From contig CANGYJ010000009.1 of the NCBI GenBank assembly GCA_947458455.1, positions 124,001-188,000 on the forward strand: a stretch of DNA of 64,000 nucleotides, in the 5' to 3' direction. The position numbers were made by a program, and so were the translations under genes. The DNA is from Verrucomicrobiaceae bacterium. Lineage in GTDB: Bacteria > Verrucomicrobiota > Verrucomicrobiia > Verrucomicrobiales > Verrucomicrobiaceae. A model generated the notes under the pieces. It saw nothing but the letters and a program-made list of their open reading frames with translations, had not been told where the DNA came from and did not search any database. Shown one piece after another: positions 8,587 through 16,770 of the stretch (position 1 is its first letter; every line of letters starts with the position of its first letter).

Positions 8587-8952
8587 ATGAATGATAAAGC
8601 ATTCGATCTCGAAGACCGGCTGGTGGACTTTGCGGTGAGGATCATCACGCTGGTGGAATCCCTGCCAGCCACCAAAGCGGGGAACCATGTTGCGGGGCAA
8701 TTGATTCGCTCGGGAACATCTCCCGCACCGAACTATGGCGAAGCTCAAAGTGCAGAATCTCGGAACGACTTCATTCACAAGATGAAACTCTGCCTCAAGG
8801 AACTTCGGGAGACATTAATCTGGCTGAAAATCATCGAAAAGAAGCCTCTATGCACGCCTGCCAAGCTCGGCTCTATTCTGCAAGAGTGTCACGAGTTAAT
8901 CTCCATTTTTGTCAGCAGCATTCAGACCGCCGAGTGCCACAAGGAACGCTGA
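8587..8952 (+). CDS. Four-helix bundle protein (S23/intervening-sequence protein family)
   Basis: 121 residues from the ATG at 8587; the upstream TTG extension is encoded by the flanking repeat and is not used. The pattern (FDLEDRLVDFAVRII, an LIRSGTSPAPNYGEA turn, NDFIHKMKLCLKELRETLIWL) is that of the TIGR02436 four-helix bundle family, first known from insertions in 23S rRNA genes and related in fold to the Avd protein of diversity-generating retroelements. Here there is no rRNA gene and no reverse transcriptase. The gene is bracketed by two nearly identical R1 repeats. Molecular function is unknown. Confidence 0.85.
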   Translation: MNDKAFDLEDRLVDFAVRIITLVESLPATKAGNHVAGQLIRSGTSPAPNYGEAQSAESRNDFIHKMKLCLKELRETLIWLKIIEKKPLCTPAKLGSILQECHELISIFVSSIQTAECHKER

Positions 8953-8962
8953 TGCTTCTCTC

Positions 8963-9076
8963 CTTCAACAATCAGCAATCGACATTCATCAATCGACATT
9001 TCCCAAGCTCCACAACGCCACCCCGCTCCAATCCAACCGCAGATTGCTGAACTCTGATTGCTGATTGTTGAAGTTT
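8963..9076. repeat. Dispersed inverted repeat, family R1, copy B
   Basis: Starts about 10 bp after the stop of the four-helix bundle gene and runs to just before the next gene. It begins cttcaacaatcagcaatcg and ends gattgctgattgttgaag, giving near-perfect terminal inversion. It shares most of its interior with copy A in direct orientation. Confidence 0.85.
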
Positions 9077-9086
9077 AAAACGCCTC

Positions 9087-10646
9087 ATGTCCCTCCCCGC
9101 CCCGAAAATCACGCCCACCCCCGCCCCTGAGCACGCCGTCATCTACGTTGGCGCGGCTTCTGTTTCGATGATCATCGGCCTGCGAGGGGCGGAAAGGCTC
9201 CAGCGTGAGGATGTGGAGCATCTCGACCGGCCACTGCCGCTCGCCCGCGACATCTTTCGCAGTGGCAGCATCACTCGCAGCACCGTGGAGCAGGCCGTGG
9301 CCATCCTGCGTGATTACCTGCAGACGACGCGAGAGCTTGGCATCCCGCTCACGCAGGTTCGCCTCTTCACCACCAACATCCTTGCCGAGGCCGCCAACCA
9401 CGAAATCTTCCTCAACCGCCTGGAAATCCAGACCGGTGTCTCTCCCAGCCTCATCGACGACGGGAACATGACCCGCCTCGTCTTCCAGATCTCCCAGCGC
9501 CTGCTGAAAAAAAATCCCCGCCTTGCGCAGGGCCGCACCTTCGTCACCCACATCGGCCCCGGTAACACACGGGCGATGTACTTCGATCACGGCCGCCTCG
9601 CCGCTTACTCAAACTATCGCCTCGGTATCTTCCGTGCTCGCGAGGCCGTCTCCAGCAGCGATGAACTCGCCCCGCAAGCCATGCTTCACCTCGAGGAGCA
9701 GATTCGCGGCGTCGTCGATCACCTCGCACAGGATTACTCCGGGCACCAAATCGATCACCACGTCGCCACCGGCGCCGAGATTCAAAGCGTGGCCCCCAAG
9801 CTGGCCAAAGCACGCCAGGGAGCCTTCCAGGTGCATGAGGACGACCTCTCACGCCTCACCGAAAAGCTCGCCCGCATGACTCCTGACCAGCTCGTCCGCG
9901 AGCTGCACGTCCACTACACCGGCGGCGAGGGCATCGTGCCCGCTTTGCAGACAAATCTGGCCCTCGCCAAACGCTTTGGCGATCAATCCATCTGGGTGCC
10001 CGAGGGTGATTTCCACTTCGAGCTCATGCTCGATCTCATGACCTCCGGCTCCCGCACTGCCGTCTTCCAGGAAGAAGTCATGCAGTCAGCCTCTGAGATC
10101 GGTATGCGCTACAAAACGGACCGCAAACACGCCGAGCATGTGGCCCTCTTTGCGCAGCAGCTCTTCCGCGAGCTTCAGCACCTCCACGGCCTCGATCCGA
10201 AATTCGAACTCGTCCTCCGAGTGGCCGCCACGCTGCATGAAGTGGGCATGTTCATCAGCCCGCGTGAGCATCACAAGCACAGCCTCTACATCCTGCTGCA
10301 CACAGAAATCTTCGGCCTCAGCACCCAGGACCGCGAGCTCGTGGCCCTCCTCGCCCGCTACCACCGTCGTTACAATCCCGAGCCGAATCATCCCACCTTC
10401 TCCGATCTCAGCCGTGAAGACCGCATGATCGTGCTGAAACTCGCCGCCATCCTGCGCATCGCCGATTCGCTCGATCGCAGCCACGCCCAACGCGTCAAAT
10501 CCATCCAGCTTCGCCCCGAAGGCCCCCGTCTACGCATTCTGACTCACGGCATCGACGACAACACCATCGAGCAAATCGCCATCGACTCGAAGTGCGATCT
10601 CTTCCGCGAGATCTACGGCTACGAAGTCGTTCTGGCGAAATCATGA
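9087..10646 (+). CDS. Ppx/GppA-like protein with C-terminal HD domain, active-site motifs degenerate
   Basis: 519 residues. Residues 15-310 follow the exopolyphosphatase/guanosine pentaphosphatase fold (AEAANHEIFLNRLEIQTG, VTHIGPGNTRAMYF). The C-terminal 190 residues match the HD-like Ppx_C domain (KHAEHVALFA, TLHEVGMFI, HHKHSLYIL, ARYHRRYNPEP). In active enzymes the first region has a GEEEA and a DIGGGSTE-like loop; here these read DDGNMT and HIGPGN, so polyphosphate or pppGpp hydrolysis is uncertain and a sensor role is possible. It overlaps the next gene by ATGA, so the two are translationally coupled. Confidence 0.8.
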   Translation: MSLPAPKITPTPAPEHAVIYVGAASVSMIIGLRGAERLQREDVEHLDRPLPLARDIFRSGSITRSTVEQAVAILRDYLQTTRELGIPLTQVRLFTTNILAEAANHEIFLNRLEIQTGVSPSLIDDGNMTRLVFQISQRLLKKNPRLAQGRTFVTHIGPGNTRAMYFDHGRLAAYSNYRLGIFRAREAVSSSDELAPQAMLHLEEQIRGVVDHLAQDYSGHQIDHHVATGAEIQSVAPKLAKARQGAFQVHEDDLSRLTEKLARMTPDQLVRELHVHYTGGEGIVPALQTNLALAKRFGDQSIWVPEGDFHFELMLDLMTSGSRTAVFQEEVMQSASEIGMRYKTDRKHAEHVALFAQQLFRELQHLHGLDPKFELVLRVAATLHEVGMFISPREHHKHSLYILLHTEIFGLSTQDRELVALLARYHRRYNPEPNHPTFSDLSREDRMIVLKLAAILRIADSLDRSHAQRVKSIQLRPEGPRLRILTHGIDDNTIEQIAIDSKCDLFREIYGYEVVLAKS

Positions 10647-11560
10647 ACGCTCTCGCCCGCCTTTCGGCTGCCCTCCTGCTACTCTCACTCAGCGCCTTAG
10701 CAGGTGAGCCAAAGACGGTCCGCCTCCTCACCATCGGCAACAGCTTCTCCGCCAATGCCACACGTTACCTCAAGGATCTCTCGAAAGCGGGCGGGCATAC
10801 GTTGATCCACAACTCGCTCGTCATCGGCGGCTCCTCGTTTCAGGTGCATGCGGACAAAACGAAGGCTGAAGGCAAGGCCCGGCTTTACTCAGGTGGCCGC
10901 GATCTCATCGCCAATCTCACGCTCGACCACTGGGACTACGTCACCATCCAGCAGGCGAGCATCAAGAGCCACGTTTTCGGCACCTACCAGCCGCATGCGG
11001 GCTTTTTGCGGGATCTGATCATGAAACATGCGCCACAGGCGAAGCTGCTGATTCATCAAACCTGGGCCTATCGCGTCGATGATCCGCGTTTTGCCGTCAA
11101 AGCGCCGAAACCCGGCGAGCTGAAAACGCAGGAGGAAATGTATCGCGGCCTCACCGCCGCCTATGACAAGCTCGCAGCCGAGTTTGGCGCGAAAATCATC
11201 CCCGTGGGCGATGCCTTCTTCCAAGCCGACACCGATGCGAAATGGGGCTTCAGGCCCGATCCGAAGCCTTTCGATGCCAAAACGGCCAAACAGCCTGAAT
11301 TGCCGCTTCAAACGCACGCCCTGCATGTTGGCTGGGCTTGGAAGAAATCGAAGGATGGCAAGAAGACCGTCCTCAGCATGGACGGCCATCACGCCAACCT
11401 CGCCGGTGAGTATCTCGGTGCCTGCGTTTGGTATGAAGTGCTGTTTGGCGAGAGTCCAGCCGGCCTCAGCTTCATCCCCAAAGGACTCGAAGCGGAACAT
11501 GCCGCTTTTCTCCAGAGGACAGCTCATCAGGCGGTGACAAAGCGGCTCAAGGCTGATTGA
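10643..11560 (+). CDS. Exported SGNH/GDSL-like hydrolase (DUF4886-like)
   Basis: 305 residues from the ATG that overlaps the upstream stop (ATGA). A signal peptide ends near residue 20 (SALAG). Block I is TIGNSFSANA (nucleophile Ser in GNS), and the C-terminal MDGHHANLAGEYLGA supplies the late His block. The family covers esterases acting on acetylated or acylated glycans, and an exported one may deacylate polysaccharide. It is tail-to-tail with the cytochrome-like gene, 6 bp apart. Confidence 0.7.
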   Translation: MNALARLSAALLLLSLSALAGEPKTVRLLTIGNSFSANATRYLKDLSKAGGHTLIHNSLVIGGSSFQVHADKTKAEGKARLYSGGRDLIANLTLDHWDYVTIQQASIKSHVFGTYQPHAGFLRDLIMKHAPQAKLLIHQTWAYRVDDPRFAVKAPKPGELKTQEEMYRGLTAAYDKLAAEFGAKIIPVGDAFFQADTDAKWGFRPDPKPFDAKTAKQPELPLQTHALHVGWAWKKSKDGKKTVLSMDGHHANLAGEYLGACVWYEVLFGESPAGLSFIPKGLEAEHAAFLQRTAHQAVTKRLKAD

Positions 11561-11566
11561 GCAAAC

Positions 11567-12820
11567 TCATCGCCACCACGCAGGCAGATCACTCATCGTT
11601 TCCTTCAAGATCTCGCGGATCGAACGGCGCTCCTCAGCCGTGAGATGAGGCATCGAAGGCTGCGCATCCCGCAGCGCCTCTGCCATGCGGTAATAGACGC
11701 GGTCTTTGATCTCCTTCGGCGCATGCGTCCAGGTCTCCGTGTAAAGCATGAAACTGCAGCGGTGCCTGAAGAGCCGCGTCTTCAAATCGAGATCCTTCAG
11801 CGAGAGGCCGCGCTTGGACTTCCGGCGGTCTTCGAGAAAGTCCCGCGCATAGGCGGCATCCCCCTCGATGCCTTCGCGTGGAAACTTCGCCTCATCGGCA
11901 AACAGCACATACCTCGCGAAATCCTGCGCCCACACATCGATCTCCGCCAGCTCCGTGGAGCCGAGCATGCCTTTGCGATCATCTTTGAGCTGCCGCACCG
12001 TGTAAATGCCGCGCACGAGGCGGTTTTCGAAGCCGATCTGATGCTCATGAACGAGATGCGGCAGGATGTCGCTGGTGGGCATTAGGTGCTTCGCGAGATC
12101 CCACGTCTGGCCGGGGATGACATCGAGCTTTTCGATGTTACCGGCACCGCGGGCCAGGCCATAAACATTCGCCTTGTGACCAGCGATGTGATGCCCGCCC
12201 GTGAGATGCCAGCCGCCGAAGCGGTTCTCCAGCGGGATCTGATGTCCCTGCTCATCACGGCGATAGGTTTCGAGGCTCGATCCAGCCTGTGAAACGAGTA
12301 GCGATTCCGCAATGAGTCCCGGCAGCCGCTTCGTGGCCGTGCCGCCGTGGCAGTTGAAGCACTTCGTTCCCCGCTCCACCCGCGGGAACGGCCCGCCAGG
12401 TTGGGAACGGCCAAACACATAAAAGATCGGCCCCACCTCCGGATCTGCCGCCGCCACCTCCAGCACACCACCGGGCACAAAACCCACGTAAGTGTCCTCG
12501 TTGAAGAACAGCGCCCGCGGATTGCGTGGATTGATGATCTCGCTTTGCAGGCTGCTGGCAGAGAAAAGGAGGATCTGCGAGCTCACGGGGATTTTCAGCC
12601 CCTGGAGCAGGCTGCGCAGCAAGGCGTGATCACTGGAGGTATCCGGCTTGAACTCCCCTTTCTCGATTTGCTTTAAAAGAGCAGCGAATCGGTCCTTCGG
12701 CTCATGCTCGGCGTAGTTGTGCGGCGGCGCACGAAAATCCATCACCCGGTATGGCGTCTCCGCGCCCATGACGGACGAGCAGATTAGGCTCAAAAGCGGG
12801 AAAAAGATGGGGAGACGCAT
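11567..12820 (-). CDS. Exported monoheme c-type cytochrome-like protein of unknown function
   Basis: 417 residues from the ATG at 12820, where a clean signal peptide starts (MRLPIFFPLLSLICSSVMGA); the longer upstream frame has none. One CxxCH heme-binding motif, CFNCH, lies in RGTKCFNCHGGTATKRLPG, indicating covalent heme c in the periplasm. The remainder, rich in aromatic and His residues, matches no domain I recognise. Large single-heme exported proteins of this kind are frequent in the PVC group. The redox partner is unknown. Confidence 0.65.
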   Translation of the reverse strand: MRLPIFFPLLSLICSSVMGAETPYRVMDFRAPPHNYAEHEPKDRFAALLKQIEKGEFKPDTSSDHALLRSLLQGLKIPVSSQILLFSASSLQSEIINPRNPRALFFNEDTYVGFVPGGVLEVAAADPEVGPIFYVFGRSQPGGPFPRVERGTKCFNCHGGTATKRLPGLIAESLLVSQAGSSLETYRRDEQGHQIPLENRFGGWHLTGGHHIAGHKANVYGLARGAGNIEKLDVIPGQTWDLAKHLMPTSDILPHLVHEHQIGFENRLVRGIYTVRQLKDDRKGMLGSTELAEIDVWAQDFARYVLFADEAKFPREGIEGDAAYARDFLEDRRKSKRGLSLKDLDLKTRLFRHRCSFMLYTETWTHAPKEIKDRVYYRMAEALRDAQPSMPHLTAEERRSIREILKETMSDLPAWWR

Positions 12821-13071
12821 GCGTGGGTGACTCACGAGGCCAAACGTCCACTGCCGCCGCTGCCTCGCAATCTTTCTCTTGCCGATCCAAGCGAAACCCG
12901 GGTATCCGCCAACGATTACGGAACCTTTGCGAGAGGTCCAGCTTCTGCTTTCAATCATCAGTCCATCGCTCATCGCCGCCAAAAAGACCGCATCCGCCCC
13001 ATCGCCATCCGGAGCGATGCGTAGCAGAAAACGTCCGTTTTCCGAATCGAGCGACGGTGCGCTGAGTTGGA

Positions 13072-14364
13072 CTACGCGATGTGCTCGCCTTTGAGCACGT
13101 CATCAAGCGTCTGGCGTTCGCGGACGACGCTGACCTTGCTGCCTTCGACGAGGATTTCGGCGGGGAGCGGGCGGGTGTTGTAGTTCGAGGCCATGGTGAA
13201 GCCGTAGGCGCCGGCGCTCATCACCGCGAGCACGTCGCCCGCCTGCACCGGGGCGATGTCGCGGTTCTGGGCGAGGAAGTCGCCGCTTTCGCAAATGGGC
13301 CCGACGACATCGGCAAGCTCGGTCTGGCCGTTCGCGGGCTTGTTCACGGGCACAATTTGATGCCAGCCTTCGTAAAGCGTGGGGCGGATGAGGTCATTCA
13401 TGCCGGCATCCACGATCTTGAAGGTCTTGGCGCTGCCGCGTTTCTCGTAAAGCACGCTCGTGAGGAGCACGCCGGCATTGCCGACCATGAAGCGGCCGGG
13501 CTCGCAGAGGATACGCAGGCCCAGCGGCTGGAGCAGCGGCACCACGGCCTCAGCATAGGCCTGCACCGTGAGCGGATGCGTTTCGCTGTTTGATTCCCAC
13601 CAGGTGGACGCACCGGAGTCGAGGCTCTGCTTGTAATTGATGCCGATGCCGCCGCCGATGCTGAAGAACTGGATGCCGTAGAGACGCTGAATGTCCTTCA
13701 CCATGGGGATGACCTTCTCCACAGCTTCACGGAAGGGGGTGACGCTGGTGAGCTGCGAGCCGATGTGCATCTGCACGCCACGGATTTCGAGATGCGGGCA
13801 CTCTTTGGCCGCGCGGGCATACACATCGAGCACCTGATCGAAGTCGATGCCGAATTTGTTCTCGCTCTTGCCGGTGGTGATCTTGGCGTGCGTATGCGCA
13901 TCCACATTCGGATTCACTCGCACGGCCACGGGAGCTTTCTTACCGAGCTCACCAGCCACCTGATTGATGTAGCGCAGTTCGGCCTCGGATTCGGCATTGA
14001 AGCAGTAGATGCCTTTTTCGAGCGCGAATTCGATCTCGGCGCGGGTCTTGCCCACGCCGGCAAAGGTGCACTTCGCAGGATCGCCGCCCGCTTTAATGAC
14101 GCGGTAGAGTTCGCCCGCGGAGACGATGTCAAAGCCACCGCCGAGCTTGGCGATGGTGCTGAGGATGGCGAGGTTCGAGTTCGCTTTCACTGCGTAGCAC
14201 ACGAGGTGGTCGAGAGGGTCGAGCGCCGCATCGAGACGCTGGTAGTGGCTCGTGATGGTGCCCTTGCTGTAAACGTAAAGCGGCGTGCCGTGCTTCGCGG
14301 CCAGGGAGCCGAGATCGGTGTCTTCGCAGTGGAGGCGGTCGTTTTGGTAATGGAACAGGTGCAT
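13072..14364 (-). CDS. lysA: Diaminopimelate decarboxylase
   Basis: 430 residues from the ATG at 14364 (MHLFHYQNDRL). A fold-type III PLP enzyme that decarboxylates meso-diaminopimelate to L-lysine. Marks in order: YAVKANSN with the PLP lysine near 58, HIGSQL, the GGGIGINY phosphate loop, CEPGRFMVGNAG, and CESGDFLA with the cysteine contributed to the partner active site. It stands alone, with about 250 bp of featureless DNA before the next gene start. Confidence 0.95.
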   Translation of the reverse strand: MHLFHYQNDRLHCEDTDLGSLAAKHGTPLYVYSKGTITSHYQRLDAALDPLDHLVCYAVKANSNLAILSTIAKLGGGFDIVSAGELYRVIKAGGDPAKCTFAGVGKTRAEIEFALEKGIYCFNAESEAELRYINQVAGELGKKAPVAVRVNPNVDAHTHAKITTGKSENKFGIDFDQVLDVYARAAKECPHLEIRGVQMHIGSQLTSVTPFREAVEKVIPMVKDIQRLYGIQFFSIGGGIGINYKQSLDSGASTWWESNSETHPLTVQAYAEAVVPLLQPLGLRILCEPGRFMVGNAGVLLTSVLYEKRGSAKTFKIVDAGMNDLIRPTLYEGWHQIVPVNKPANGQTELADVVGPICESGDFLAQNRDIAPVQAGDVLAVMSAGAYGFTMASNYNTRPLPAEILVEGSKVSVVRERQTLDDVLKGEHIA

Positions 14365-14404
14365 GCGGGCCGTTCTCATAGGCGGATGCGGCGGATGCGC
14401 AAGC

Positions 14405-15655
14405 CTACGAACGGCTGCTCGTCATCACCACCATTTCGCCGCTGAAAGCTCCTGCGAACCACTGCTTCGCCGCGCGGAAGCCGCGGACGAGGGCATTATC
14501 AATCACCTCGCGGCAGCCGAGATGGGCAGCAAGCGCCTCCTCGATGCCGCGATAGCGCGGGCGCAACACCAGCAGGCTGCGCGGGCGGCTGTTTGCCTCC
14601 AGCCGCTGCGCGATGGAGGGATTCACGATGCCTTTGCACATCACGAGGCTGCTTTCCTCCAGCGGCAGGCTGCGCTTTGGGCCGAGGAACCAGGTGCGCC
14701 ATTCAAAACGAGGGTGTCCGAGCTCATCGAGCACGACGACGCCCCGCGTCCGCACCGGCACGCCCGCCGTGCGGCGTGCTAGGAAGGCCTTCGCGCCGCT
14801 TTGAGCCTCCGTTTTGTCCGCACGCGTATCGAGGATCAAATCCCGGCCCATCAGCATGCCAAAAATCATCAGGCGCAGCGACCAGCCAGCCATCAGCACG
14901 CCGATGACGATCAACACGAGTGCCACCGCCGCCCCCACCCACGGATGGATCGCCGCGCTGCCTACCACCACGGTCAGGATGGCCAGCTTCGCGAGCTTCA
15001 GCCCGGTATCGACGAGGCCAAAGGGCGAGAAAGCGATGAGCACATTGATCGCATGCGAGCTGAGCCACACGACGAGAAAAGCGGCCACCGCCACGGGCAC
15101 CGTGATCCATGGCGTGTGTACCGCTGAATCGGCGATGGAGGCCAGCGGCAGCATCGCCACGCCGGAGGATGCCTCACGCTGAATGCGATCCACTTGAGAC
15201 ATGGCAATGGCCACCAATGGCACAAAAGCCGTGCTCGCCACCAGGGCGCTCGCCTTGTCTTCGAACAGCTCGATCCAGTCGAGCGGCTTCTTCGCAATCG
15301 CCGGCACCATCGCGCCGAGGATGTCCTTCATCAGGCACAGGCCGATGAGGCCCAGACCAATGCCCCACACCAGCGGCTGGCAATACCAAGGCAGTTTGTC
15401 CCGCAGTTGCGCATTCGTCTTCCACCACGTCCAGGCACCGATCACACTGACGCCCAGCAACGGACTCACCGCCACGCCCGTGATCTCCGAGATGCCCTCC
15501 GCGATGCCCACGCCGGGCAGACGCACATCATTCACCCCGAGAGCGCTCGATGCCGCTGCCGTGGCGGCATTCAGCGGATCGGCTGAAGGCACCTCCTGCG
15601 CCACAAGCAGGCCGCAGAAGAGCAAAACAAGGCAGAGAATGAAACGAGAGTTCAT
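14405..15655 (-). CDS. Multi-pass membrane protein of unknown function
   Basis: 416 residues. It has a signal peptide (to about 19), then roughly six to seven hydrophobic segments between 60 and 285 (e.g. PLVWGIGLGLIGLCL, AAVALVLIVIGVLMAGW), and a soluble C-terminal domain of about 130 residues containing RTRGVVVLDELGHPRFEW. I do not recognise the family. lysA follows downstream on the same strand, about 40 bp away, so they could share a transcript. Confidence 0.6.
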   Translation of the reverse strand: MNSRFILCLVLLFCGLLVAQEVPSADPLNAATAAASSALGVNDVRLPGVGIAEGISEITGVAVSPLLGVSVIGAWTWWKTNAQLRDKLPWYCQPLVWGIGLGLIGLCLMKDILGAMVPAIAKKPLDWIELFEDKASALVASTAFVPLVAIAMSQVDRIQREASSGVAMLPLASIADSAVHTPWITVPVAVAAFLVVWLSSHAINVLIAFSPFGLVDTGLKLAKLAILTVVVGSAAIHPWVGAAVALVLIVIGVLMAGWSLRLMIFGMLMGRDLILDTRADKTEAQSGAKAFLARRTAGVPVRTRGVVVLDELGHPRFEWRTWFLGPKRSLPLEESSLVMCKGIVNPSIAQRLEANSRPRSLLVLRPRYRGIEEALAAHLGCREVIDNALVRGFRAAKQWFAGAFSGEMVVMTSSRS

Positions 15656-15759
15656 GGCTGGGAGAGCGCCAATGGCTGTGAATTCGGCGCGGTCCCATCA
15701 TGCATCTGAATTCGCCCGTCAGTTCCACTTTTTCGGCAAAATCTGAGGAGGGGGGAAGA

Positions 15760-15836
15760 GGTCAAGAACGGGTCAAAGAATGGTCAAGCAGGGCGCTTCT
15801 TGACCTGCTTGACGCTTTGACGGCGAAGCCTTGACC
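15760..15836. repeat. Stacked GTCAAG inverted repeats
   Basis: Three successive pairs can fold on each other: ggtcaag 15760-15766 with cttgacc 15830-15836, gtcaaag 15772-15778 with ctttgac 15815-15821, and perfect 10-bp arms 15783-15792 with 15804-15813. The element ends 3 bp after the stop of the minus-strand esterase gene. No T-run follows, so it is not a classic terminator. Confidence 0.7.
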
Positions 15837-15839
15837 ACC

Positions 15840-16739
15840 TCAACGCTTCAAATGCTTCGCGAAGAAATCCACAGAGCCGCTCACGCAGGTATCGAAAGCC
15901 TTCTGCTGGCCGAGAAACGCATGCGGTGCCTGGGGGATGAGCGTGAGGCCGGTGGGGATGCCGAGTTTGACGAGATCGGCACGAGCGTCGTCAGCGTGCG
16001 TGCTGGCGTCGTCGAGTTCGCCGGCCAAAAAGAGCAAAGGCGGATCGCTTTTGTCCAAATGATGACGCGGGGAGGCGAGGGCGTAGGTCTGCGGGATCGC
16101 GGCCTGGGAATCGCCAAGGAAGGTGCGGTAGAAGGGATCATCGGGCTTGCCGCTAAGTTCGCCGATGCGGACGCTTTCGAGATCGCTCTGCGCTCCCATA
16201 GCGATACCGACCTGCACGGCGCTGGAGTGTTCGGCGTGCCCGCCCTCGCCTTCGAGTTCCTTCACGCCACCGCTGGTGGTGAGCAGCGCGGCGAGATGAC
16301 CGCCCGCAGAGAGACCGGTGACGCCGATGGCCTTCGCGTTGATGCCAAACTTCGCCGCGTTCGCCCGCAGGAAACGCACGGCGGCTTTGCAGTCCTGCAT
16401 GGCGGCGGGAAACTTGGCCTCGCCGCTGAGCCGGTAGCTGATGGTGGCCGTCACAAAACCTTTTGCAGCCAAAGCCTGCGCGAGGTTCGCCATGTTGGAA
16501 CGCTCGCCCTTATACCAACCGCCGCCGTGGATGCAGAGGATGGCAGGCAGCGGTTGCGAAGTTGTTTTCGGCTTCCAGAGGTCGAGTTGCATCTCACGCT
16601 GGCCGTAGCGGGCGTAAACAAGGCCCGGATGGGCTTCGAGCGCGGCGGTGATTGCGGGTGCGAGCTTCGTGGGTGCGGGTTTCGGCTGCTGAGCCAAGGC
16701 AGAGAGCGTGAGGAGTGGGAGAAGGATGAGGTGGCGCAT
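15840..16739 (-). CDS. Exported alpha/beta hydrolase (esterase/lipase family, BD-FAE-like)
   Basis: 299 residues with a signal peptide ending near 17-19. HGGGWYKGER supplies the oxyanion hole, GLSAGGHLAAL is the nucleophile elbow, LFLAGELDD likely carries the acid and APHAFLG the histidine. Proteins of this layout hydrolyse acetyl or feruloyl esters on polysaccharides in the periplasm or outside the cell. The precise substrate is not deducible. Confidence 0.8.
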   Translation of the reverse strand: MRHLILLPLLTLSALAQQPKPAPTKLAPAITAALEAHPGLVYARYGQREMQLDLWKPKTTSQPLPAILCIHGGGWYKGERSNMANLAQALAAKGFVTATISYRLSGEAKFPAAMQDCKAAVRFLRANAAKFGINAKAIGVTGLSAGGHLAALLTTSGGVKELEGEGGHAEHSSAVQVGIAMGAQSDLESVRIGELSGKPDDPFYRTFLGDSQAAIPQTYALASPRHHLDKSDPPLLFLAGELDDASTHADDARADLVKLGIPTGLTLIPQAPHAFLGQQKAFDTCVSGSVDFFAKHLKR

Positions 16740-16770
16740 GGTTTTGAAAGGTGAAGGATGTGCGAAAGAC

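Noticed and set aside
8587-8952. Intervening sequence of a 23S rRNA gene
   Set aside because: No rRNA sequence flanks the gene.
8471-9076. Diversity-generating retroelement
   Set aside because: The four-helix protein recalls Avd, but there is no reverse transcriptase or template/variable repeat pair nearby.
15831-16754. 307-residue plus-strand frame
   Set aside because: Exactly opposite the exported esterase, which has a signal peptide and catalytic motifs.
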